Below are positions 5,922-10,510 of a stretch of DNA of 10,510 bases, piece by piece. The notes under the pieces were generated by a model that saw nothing but the letters and a program-made list of their open reading frames with translations, was not told where the DNA came from and made no database searches. The stretch comes from DATKBT01 sp035546295 (GTDB taxonomy: Bacteria > Acidobacteriota > Thermoanaerobaculia > Multivoradales > Multivoraceae), in the NCBI GenBank assembly GCA_035546295.1, contig DATKBT010000117.1, positions 1 to 10,510 on the forward strand. The letters are read 5' to 3'. The translations under genes and the position numbers were made by a program. How positions within the stretch are numbered: the stretch's first letter is position 1; every line of letters begins with the position of its first letter.

Positions 5922-7433
5922 ATGACCCCGAGGATCGCCCCCATCGCAATGTGCGCCGGCCTGCTGGCGACCGGCCCCGCACTTCCCCAGGCCACGATCG
6001 GTGGCGAGTGGCGCGACGACGTCGAGGGCTTCGCCGGCCGCGTGGTCGATGCGGGCCTCGCCCCCGGCATGGCGGTTGCCGTCTCACAGGGCGAGTGGGT
6101 CCTCTACACGGCAGGCTTCGGGGTCGCCGACGCAACCTCGGGCCGACGGGCGAGCGCGGACAGTGCCTTCTACGTCGCCTCGAGCACCAAGGCGCTCACC
6201 GCGACCGCGATCGTCCTCATGGCGGCGCGGGGCGAGATCGACCTCGGCGGCCCGATCACCCGCTACCTGCCGGGTCTCGAGCTGCGGGCGCCGCTCGACG
6301 CGGACGCGATCACGATCGAGCAGCTCCTGACGATGACCGACGGCATCGAACAGGCGGGTCCCGTCGTCGTCCGGACGGCGTACACCGGAGAGTTCACACC
6401 CGAGATCCTCGTCGAGCTGCTCGGCAACTACGGCCCCTCGAAGACCGGCACCGCATTCGCCTACCGCAACCTGCCGTACAACATCCTCGGGCTCGCTCTC
6501 GATCCGCACGACGGTCACGGCTGGAAGGAGGTGGTGCGGCGCGAGGTGCTAGAGCCCCTCGGCATGGAGTCGACCAGCGCCCGGCTGTCGGCGCTCGACG
6601 GCGAGCGCGTCGCGCTGCCCCACGGCCTCGTTCCCGGCGAGGGCTGGCAGCGGATCCCCCTCGCCAAGGCCGACGCGAACCTCCACGCCGCCGGTGGCCA
6701 CTTCACGACGGCGCGCGATCTCGTCCGCTTCGTGGCCGCCCACGCGAGCCACGGCCGGGTCGAGGGCGAGAGCGTCTTCCCGGCCGCGCCGATCGCGTCG
6801 ATGCACGAGCCGCGGGTCGAGCAGGATCGCGACTTCGGTCCCTTCGAGCGGAATGCCTGGGGCTACGGCTGGGACGTGGCGGCATGGCAGGGGCGGACGA
6901 TCGTCCAGCGCTTCGGGGCGTTCTCGGGCTACCGTTCCCACATGTCCTTCGAGCCCGCCACGGGCATCGGCGTCGTCGTGCTGACCAACGGCGGCGGGAT
7001 CGCGTCGCCCGCGGCCGACCTGGTGGCGACGTACGTCTACGATCGGCTGGCGAACCGAGCGGACTCGGAGCCCGAGTACGATCGGCGGCTGGCCGAGCTG
7101 CTGGCGGAACGGAAGGAACACGAGGCGAGGATGGCCGCGCACCTCGCCGAGCGCGCCACCCGCCTCGCGCCGCTGTCTCATCCTCTCGAGCACTTCGCCG
7201 GGACCTACGAGAGCCCGCGCACGGGCCGGATCGTGTGGCAGGTGATCGCGGGAGGCCTCGAGGCGAGGGCGGGAATCGCCGGCAGTCGGGCCGAGGTCTA
7301 CGACGCGGCGAGCGACGCGCTGAGGATCGAGATCGGGGGCGGCGTCGTCGCCGACTTCGAGTTTCCGGAGGGCGGCGGCCCGGCGACCGCGGTGGTGATC
7401 GAAGGCGAGCGCTACGAGCGGATCGCGCGATAG
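5922..7433 (+). CDS. Class-C beta-lactamase-like serine hydrolase, exported
   Basis: The protein has 503 residues. A signal peptide spans about 1-23 (MTPRIAPIAMCAGLLATGPA, cut near LPQA). The catalytic domain (about 30-395) shows S87-S-T-K90 (SxxK; Ser87 is the nucleophile) and Y181-R-N183 (the YxN motif). It also has the family's 'AAGGHFTTARDLVRF' block at 256-270. The third motif, normally HxG or KTG, appears as R330-F-G332 before SGYRSHMSF, so a basic residue is kept but is Arg. A C-terminal domain (about 415-503) resembles the beta-sandwich found after many such hydrolases. Family members include esterases, D-aminopeptidases, DD-peptidases and few true beta-lactamases, so the substrate is open. 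The Shine-Dalgarno site AAAGGAG (5909-5915) is six bases from the ATG. It probably works with the AraC gene upstream. Confidence 0.9.
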   Translation: MTPRIAPIAMCAGLLATGPALPQATIGGEWRDDVEGFAGRVVDAGLAPGMAVAVSQGEWVLYTAGFGVADATSGRRASADSAFYVASSTKALTATAIVLMAARGEIDLGGPITRYLPGLELRAPLDADAITIEQLLTMTDGIEQAGPVVVRTAYTGEFTPEILVELLGNYGPSKTGTAFAYRNLPYNILGLALDPHDGHGWKEVVRREVLEPLGMESTSARLSALDGERVALPHGLVPGEGWQRIPLAKADANLHAAGGHFTTARDLVRFVAAHASHGRVEGESVFPAAPIASMHEPRVEQDRDFGPFERNAWGYGWDVAAWQGRTIVQRFGAFSGYRSHMSFEPATGIGVVVLTNGGGIASPAADLVATYVYDRLANRADSEPEYDRRLAELLAERKEHEARMAAHLAERATRLAPLSHPLEHFAGTYESPRTGRIVWQVIAGGLEARAGIAGSRAEVYDAASDALRIEIGGGVVADFEFPEGGGPATAVVIEGERYERIAR

Positions 7434-7502
7434 CGGACGAGGCGCGTCTCGAGTTCTGGACCGTCGGTCGGCGGACACCGCGATCAGTCTGCTCGACAAG
7501 GG

Positions 7503-7589
7503 TCAGATCTGGCCCCGCGCGCGGAGCTTGGCGATCAGCGGATGTTCACCGACGTCCCGACGGAGCGTCTCGACCTCCTGCTCGCGGCG
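7503..7589 (-). pseudogene. Out-of-gene C-terminal tail of the DUF433 protein, cut off by an in-frame TAA
   Basis: On the minus strand, the frame of the DUF433 gene continues past its TAA for 28 further sense codons to a TGA at 7503-7505. The peptide is RREQEVETLRRDVGEHPLIA followed by KLRARGQI. From general knowledge of the family, this is how intact DUF433 proteins of this type end (a charged helix, then an 'SPLVARLR'-like end). The tail has no start codon of its own, so it is untranslated unless the stop is read through. It shows that the stop is recent or is a sequence error. Confidence 0.7.
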
Positions 7590-7820
7590 TTAGAGGTCCT
7601 TGTCGATGTCCGCCACGTGATCCCAGTAGTACGCGAGGGCCGAGTGGATCTGGCCCAGGGTCAGATGCGGGAGCTGGAAGACAAGCTCCTCGGGGCTCCA
7701 GCCATGAGCCCTGACATTGGCCACGATCTCGACGACCTTCGTGTTCGCGCTCGGGATCCAGGCGATTCCAGCCTCGCCGAGAGCGATGTGCTCGTAGGAA
7801 GTTCGCGTCGCAGGAGCCAT
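7590..7820 (-). CDS. DUF433 protein, truncated by an in-frame stop
   Basis: The protein is 76 residues from the ATG at 7818-7820, which has a near-perfect Shine-Dalgarno site, AGGAGGG (7829-7835), eight bases upstream. A GTG three codons earlier overlaps that site and is rejected. It matches DUF433: EHIALGEAGIAWIPSANTKV, then a helix-turn-helix-like 'HGWSPEELVFQLPHLTLGQI' and 'HSALAYYWDH'. DUF433 proteins are usually antitoxin-like partners of DUF5615 PIN-like proteins. No DUF5615 gene follows here, so this copy is an orphan. The reading frame stops at TAA 7590-7592, about 28 codons short of the normal end, although the missing tail is still encoded. It lies 49 bases after the RelE-type gene and may be its operon partner. 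Confidence 0.8.
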   Translation of the reverse strand: MAPATRTSYEHIALGEAGIAWIPSANTKVVEIVANVRAHGWSPEELVFQLPHLTLGQIHSALAYYWDHVADIDKDL

Positions 7821-7869
7821 CACGGTCACCCTCCTGTGATCTTGTCCCGGCTCGCGCTGCCGCCGGCCT

Positions 7870-8136
7870 TCAGGGTCTTCGGTACGCCTCGCTCCGATGG
7901 GCGACCAGCACGATGAAGACTGTGAGCACCTTGTCCTCGATGGAGTACAGGATCCGGTAGGGACCCTGCCGAAGCCGGTAGCGCTCCTGGCCGGTCAGCT
8001 TCTGGGCGGCCGGGGGGCGCGGATCGGCGGCGAGAAAACCGATCCGTTCGAGGATGCGTCGGCGGTCCGCCTTGCGGGGAATGGCCTCGATCTCTCGAAC
8101 CGCCGAGCGCTTGATCCGGACCTCATACCTTGCCAC
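7870..8136 (-). CDS. RelE/ParE-family toxin (RelE-like)
   Basis: This protein has 88 residues from a GTG at 8134-8136. The frame is open to an ATG further upstream (8364), but that extension is a shadow of the antitoxin gene. The fold signature is present: VRIKRSAVREIEAIP at the start, a charged helix, then YRLRQGPYRILYSIED and 'VFIVLVAHRSEAYR' at the end. K46, R54, R56, R61, R81 and Y85 are retained. The C-terminal HRSEAYR with its Tyr favours a RelE-type mRNA-cleaving toxin over ParE, which acts on gyrase and lacks these residues. The gene overlaps the antitoxin gene by 14 bases, so its translation is probably coupled to it. No separate Shine-Dalgarno site was judged convincing. The toxin appears intact. 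Confidence 0.88.
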   Translation of the reverse strand: MARYEVRIKRSAVREIEAIPRKADRRRILERIGFLAADPRPPAAQKLTGQERYRLRQGPYRILYSIEDKVLTVFIVLVAHRSEAYRRP

Positions 8137-8356
8137 GACGCTTGAGGTCGCGAACGACCTCCTCGTAGGCGAGGTCCGGCTCTCGCTCGCGCACCTCGAA
8201 GGCCTCGAGGTCGTCCGCGTCCTCGGCCAGGCTCGCGCGAAGCGCTTCGTTGACCAGGTCGGAGATCGTCCGATCGGTTTCCGCGGACTTGATGCGAAGT
8301 GCCCGGTGCACGGATGGGTCCAGGTAGACGGTCGCCCTCTTCTGCGGCTCGGCCAT
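8123..8356 (-). CDS. Ribbon-helix-helix antitoxin
   Basis: This 77-residue protein is the antitoxin of the overlapping RelE-like gene. Residues 7-45 form a ribbon-helix-helix unit: the strand RATVYLDPSVHRALRIKSAE, then the turn and helix 'TDRTISDLVNEALRASL'. The acidic stretch AEDADDLEAFEVREREPD followed by a basic end is the expected toxin-binding tail. Such proteins bind DNA as dimers at short repeated sites and repress their own operon; an array of 8-bp repeats lies directly upstream. The ATG at 8354-8356 has no Shine-Dalgarno site but has TAAAAT ending six bases before it. The TGA lies inside the toxin gene (14-base overlap). Confidence 0.88.
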   Translation of the reverse strand: MAEPQKRATVYLDPSVHRALRIKSAETDRTISDLVNEALRASLAEDADDLEAFEVREREPDLAYEEVVRDLKRRGKV

Positions 8357-8368
8357 GGCGCCATTTTA
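8357..8368 (-). promoter_or_regulatory. Candidate leaderless promoter (-10 element) of the RHH/RelE operon
   Basis: Read on the minus strand, TAAAAT (8368-8363) matches the -10 consensus in five of six positions. It is followed by the six bases GGCGCC and then the antitoxin ATG. Transcription would begin at or beside the start codon, which fits the absence of a Shine-Dalgarno site. The -35 position falls inside the adjacent 8-bp repeat array, so a bound repressor there would block polymerase. Confidence 0.5.
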
Positions 8369-8370
8369 GC

Positions 8371-8406
8371 GTCGAGACGTCGAGACGTCGAGACGTCCAG
8401 ACGTCC
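8371..8406. repeat. 8-bp tandem repeat array, probable antitoxin operator
   Basis: On the plus strand, GTCGAGAC is repeated three times (8371-8394), then once with a single change, GTCCAGAC (8395-8402), then GTCC (8403-8406). Each junction makes the palindrome GACGTC, at 8376, 8384, 8392 and 8400. The array begins two bases upstream of the candidate -10 of the RHH/RelE operon and covers its -35 region. RHH repressors such as the omega protein of plasmid pSM19035 bind contiguous short (7-bp) repeats, so an operator role is a reasonable inference. Confidence 0.7.
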
Positions 8407-8505
8407 TCTTCTCGGGTTGCTCGCCGCAGGTCTCGTACTGGCCGAGGACTCGGTCGGTATGGCGCCCAGTCAACGCTGCGCCGGCTTGGCGAATGGCTGT
8501 CCCGC

Positions 8506-10005
8506 TCAGTCCATCTGGTTCGCGCCGAACAGCAGGGTCACGAAGCCGATCTCCTCCGGCGGCGAGAACACGTAGACGTGGTCACCCGCCAGCAGTCGCG
8601 TCGCGCCGCGCGGGCCGACCAGCTCATCGCCGCGCAGGATGAGCATGACCACCACCTTGTCGGGCAGCGGCAGCTCCGCGAGGGCGACGCCGCACACCGG
8701 CAGCGCCGGTTGGACGGTGAACGACAGGATCTCTCCGGCGAGCGGACGCAGCGCGCTCACCTCGAGCACCGCCGGTGGCGGGGGCGGCTGTTTCGAGATC
8801 AGGCCGAGCTTGCGGCTGGCCCAGATGACCGTGCTGCCCGGGACCAGCCCGCTGATCACGACGACGAAGAAGACGAGGTGGAACAGGCGGTCGCTGCCGC
8901 CGACACCGGCGAGCACCGGCACCGTGGCGAGGATGATCGGTACCGCGCCGCGCAGGCCCACCCAAGCCAGGTAGAGCACCTCGGAAGCGGCGAAGCCGAA
9001 CGGCAGCAGGCACAGAGTCACCACCAGCGGCCGCGCCACCAGGACGAGCATCAGCGCGAGCAGGATGCCGATCCCCGCGACCTCCACCAGCCGGCTGGGA
9101 AACACCAGTAGGCCGAGGACGAGGAACATCGTGACCTGCGACAGCCAGGCGATCGAGTCGTGGAAGCGGAGCAGGCCGCCGCGGTAGGGGAGAGGGCCGC
9201 TGCCGAGCACCGCCCCGGCGAGGTAGACGGCCAGGAACCCGCTGCCCAGCAGCAGCGTCGGCAGGCCGAACGCCAGGAAGGCGAGCGCCAGCGTGATCAC
9301 CGCGTAGAGGCCGCCGGCGGGAAGCCGGACACGGCCCAGCAGCCATCGCCCGCCGTAGCCGATGCCGATCCCTCCGGCGGCGCCGACAGCGAGCTGCAGG
9401 GGGATGTCGACGAGCAGCCGGAAGCCGGGCGGCTGCCCGCTGGCGATCACCTCGGTCATCGTCGCGGTGAGGATGACGGCCATCGCATCGTTGAGGCCGG
9501 ATTCGAGCTCCAGCGTCTGGCCGACGCGCTGGCGAAGCCGGAGACCGCCGCCGCGCAGCACCGAGAACACCGCGGCCGCGTCCGTCGAAGAGACGACGGC
9601 GCCGAGCAGCAGGGCGCCGGCCCAGCTGAAGTCGAGCGTCCACGCGCCGAGCGCGACCAGCGCAGCGGTGCCGGCGACTCCCACCGTCGCCAGCACGGTC
9701 GCCGGAGCCGCCGCCTGTCGCATCGCCGACAGGCGGCTGTTGAGGCCGCCGTCGAAGAGGATCAGGGCGAGCGCGATGGTGCCCAGGCGGAAGCTCAGGT
9801 GGTAGTCGTCGAACTCGATGCCGCCGATCCCCTCCGAGCCCGCCACGATCCCGAGCGCGATGAAGACCAGGAAGAGCGGGATCCCCGAGCGTGCGGTCAG
9901 GCGGCTCGAGAGCGCGCTCGCCACGATCAGGACGGCCGCGATCGCGAGCAGCCAGGCGGTCGCGGTCGGCTCGACGGGCGGCGAGAGGGGCTCCAGCGGC
10001 GACAT
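8506..10005 (-). CDS. CPA1-family (NhaP2-like) cation/proton antiporter with TrkA-C domain
   Basis: This protein has 499 residues from the ATG at 10003-10005. Upstream in-frame GTG codons exist, but the added residues look non-coding. Residues about 15-395 form around twelve or thirteen membrane segments. Family landmarks are LFDGGLNSRLSAMR (84-96), SSTDAAAVFSVLRGGG with D142 (139-154), LESGLNDAMAVI with N172-D173, and GLRGAVPIILATVPVL (350-365). Together they indicate Na+/H+ or K+/H+ exchange across the inner membrane. After a Pro-rich linker (407-411), residues about 413-490 look like a TrkA-C (RCK_C) domain, found in NhaP2/CvrA-type K+/H+ antiporters, where it may bind a regulatory ligand. 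There is no NAD-binding RCK_N domain, as is normal for this subgroup. The nearest AGGAG (10025-10029) is 19 bases from the ATG. The transported ion is not certain. Confidence 0.9.
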   Translation of the reverse strand: MSPLEPLSPPVEPTATAWLLAIAAVLIVASALSSRLTARSGIPLFLVFIALGIVAGSEGIGGIEFDDYHLSFRLGTIALALILFDGGLNSRLSAMRQAAAPATVLATVGVAGTAALVALGAWTLDFSWAGALLLGAVVSSTDAAAVFSVLRGGGLRLRQRVGQTLELESGLNDAMAVILTATMTEVIASGQPPGFRLLVDIPLQLAVGAAGGIGIGYGGRWLLGRVRLPAGGLYAVITLALAFLAFGLPTLLLGSGFLAVYLAGAVLGSGPLPYRGGLLRFHDSIAWLSQVTMFLVLGLLVFPSRLVEVAGIGILLALMLVLVARPLVVTLCLLPFGFAASEVLYLAWVGLRGAVPIILATVPVLAGVGGSDRLFHLVFFVVVISGLVPGSTVIWASRKLGLISKQPPPPPAVLEVSALRPLAGEILSFTVQPALPVCGVALAELPLPDKVVVMLILRGDELVGPRGATRLLAGDHVYVFSPPEEIGFVTLLFGANQMD

Positions 10006-10020
10006 GGGAAGACGATCGTA
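10006..10020 (-). promoter_or_regulatory. Possible -10 element of the antiporter gene
   Basis: On the minus strand, TACGAT (10020-10015) lies nine bases before the antiporter ATG, which would give a leader of only a few bases. No -35 box was recognised. It is weaker than the similar sites before vapB and the RHH antitoxin, because both the hexamer and the spacing are looser. Confidence 0.25.
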
Positions 10021-10228
10021 TGTGCTCCTAACGCCGCCGATCGGCACGGGAGCCGGCGAAAGGAGAGATGACGTGCCCCGACGACGCCACACGAGACCAG
10101 GCCGCGCGCTGTTTCGCTACGCCGAATCGCGGACCTGATCCACCTCCCGGCGGGGACGGAGCCTCTACGCCCTGCCGCGAGAGAGATCCGAGCGCTGCCA
10201 TCAGATCCCCGGCTCGCGCCGCACCCGG

Positions 10229-10375
10229 GTGGCGGCGGGGCCATCCGCGACTGGCTCCCGGCCCACCGACGGGCTGCGCTCGGCCATCGGGGAAGGCCTG
10301 GCGGATGTGGCGGAAGGTCGCGTCGTCGAGTACGAGGAGCTCTGGAATGACCCGGGCCCTTCGCTACGTCGCTAG
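10229..10375 (+). pseudogene. Possible remnant of a TA antitoxin gene (C-terminal end)
   Basis: The plus-strand frame ending at TAG 10373-10375 reads RSAIGEGLADVAEGRVVEYE followed by ELWNDPGPSLRR. The 'GLADVAEGRVVEYEEL' pattern is common at the C-terminus of small antitoxins (RHH or Phd-like). Upstream in the same frame, from GTG 10229 back to a TGA at 10136, the peptide is Ser/Arg/Pro-rich and shows no DNA-binding domain. This suggests a decayed or frameshifted gene; the exact left limit is unknown. No toxin gene follows. A chance match is possible because the signal is only about 30 residues. Confidence 0.3.
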
Positions 10376-10447
10376 CGGGCTCGTGGTTGTCACCACTCCC
10401 CAACGAGCCGCGACAGCGAGGCGAGCTCATACCACGAGCCCGCTAGC
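10371..10447. repeat. Perfect 17-bp inverted repeat with 43-bp spacer
   Basis: GCTAGCGGGCTCGTGGT (10371-10387) is the exact reverse complement of ACCACGAGCCCGCTAGC (10431-10447). The left arm includes the stop codon of the antitoxin-like remnant. The inner end of the left arm can also pair locally, GTGGT (10383-10387) with ACCAC (10392-10396) around TGTC, so two alternative folds compete. Possible roles are a terminator stem, a small palindromic repeat element or an att/attC-like site. No flanking target duplication or attC core boxes were found. Confidence 0.85.
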
Positions 10448-10460
10448 CGATCACTCATGC

Positions 10461-10486
10461 GCCGCAAGCCCGCAAGCGGGCGCGGC
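10461..10486. repeat. Strong GC-rich hairpin with a 2-base bulge
   Basis: GCCGC (10461-10465), an AA bulge and GCCCGC (10468-10473) face GCGGGC (10476-10481) and GCGGC (10482-10486) across an AA turn. That makes eleven G-C pairs, although the innermost pairs must open to form a loop. No T run follows. It lies 13 bases after the 17-bp inverted repeat and resembles REP-type intergenic palindromes or a bidirectional stop of transcription. Confidence 0.55.
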
Positions 10487-10510
10487 TGGGTCGACCAGGC
10501 CACCAGCCGT

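Larger units (their letters stand above)
10021..10510. other. Region without a convincing intact gene
   Basis: A plus-strand frame starting at ATG 10068 stays open to the window edge, but its product is Pro/Arg/Ala-rich and resembles no family. A minus-strand frame across 9927-10430 also looks like a shadow. What can be supported is an antitoxin-like C-terminal peptide ending at 10375, a 17-bp inverted repeat at 10371-10447 and a hairpin at 10461-10486. The promoter of the antiporter probably lies at the left end. Confidence 0.5.

Noticed and set aside
7870..8364. A 164-residue RelE fusion starting at ATG 8364
   Set aside because: The first 76 residues overlap the antitoxin gene in another frame and look non-coding. 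The RelE domain starts at the GTG 8136.
8371..8406. CRISPR array
   Set aside because: The repeats are 8 bp and contiguous with no spacers; an operator-like tandem repeat explains them.
8442..8453. CCGAG/CTCGG palindrome as terminator of the antiporter gene
   Set aside because: A five-base stem with a two-base turn and no T run is too weak to call.
10371..10447. Integron attC site
   Set aside because: The 7-base core boxes ending in AAC and starting with GTT are absent at the ends, and no cassette gene or integrase is visible.
10068..10510. Plus-strand frame open from ATG 10068 to the window edge, with AAAGGAG just upstream
   Set aside because: The Shine-Dalgarno spacing is only about two bases, and the product is Pro/Arg/Ala-rich without recognisable domains, as expected for a GC-driven open frame.

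Overview
The window is very GC-rich and gene-dense, with Gram-negative-style proteins: a membrane M56 receptor, an exported propeller-like protein and a CPA-type antiporter. BlaI/M56 pairs, 'GxFVVVW' repeat proteins and many type II toxin-antitoxin (TA) genes suggest a soil- or sediment-type bacterium, perhaps Acidobacteriota, Gemmatimonadota or Myxococcota. No rRNA or complete tRNA is present, so the phylum is an inference only.

Layout. 1-2491 (+): the tail of a BlaI/MecI-like repressor and, one base later, a BlaR1-type M56 metalloprotease receptor. Its C-terminal part is not a penicillin-binding domain. It is a small two-cysteine domain followed by fourteen heptads and then seven 16-residue repeats. 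2728-3353 (+): a vapBC module with overlapping genes. 3489-4715 (+): a secreted repeat protein, probably a beta-propeller. 4716-5045: a gene-free stretch with hairpins and a tRNA T-arm-like relic. 5046-7433 (+): an AraC-family regulator followed by a class-C beta-lactamase-like serine hydrolase. 7503-8356 (-): a ribbon-helix-helix antitoxin, an overlapping RelE-type toxin, and a DUF433 gene broken by an in-frame TAA with its coding tail still readable. 8506-10005 (-): a CPA1/NhaP2-like cation/proton antiporter with a C-terminal TrkA-C (RCK_C) domain. 10006-10510: no convincing intact gene, an antitoxin-like C-terminal remnant, a perfect 17-bp inverted repeat and a second strong hairpin.

How the genes work together. 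BlaI plus M56 should be a signal-triggered repressor/protease circuit, but its sensor part is unlike BlaR1. The AraC gene may control the serine hydrolase that follows it. The TA genes look like accessory, turning-over DNA: two intact pairs, one broken DUF433 gene and one remnant. A cross-cutting feature is that genes lacking a Shine-Dalgarno site (vapB, the propeller protein, the RHH antitoxin and, more loosely, the antiporter) carry a TAnnnT hexamer 6-9 bases before the start codon, as expected for leaderless or nearly leaderless transcripts. Genes inside operons carry ordinary Shine-Dalgarno sites.
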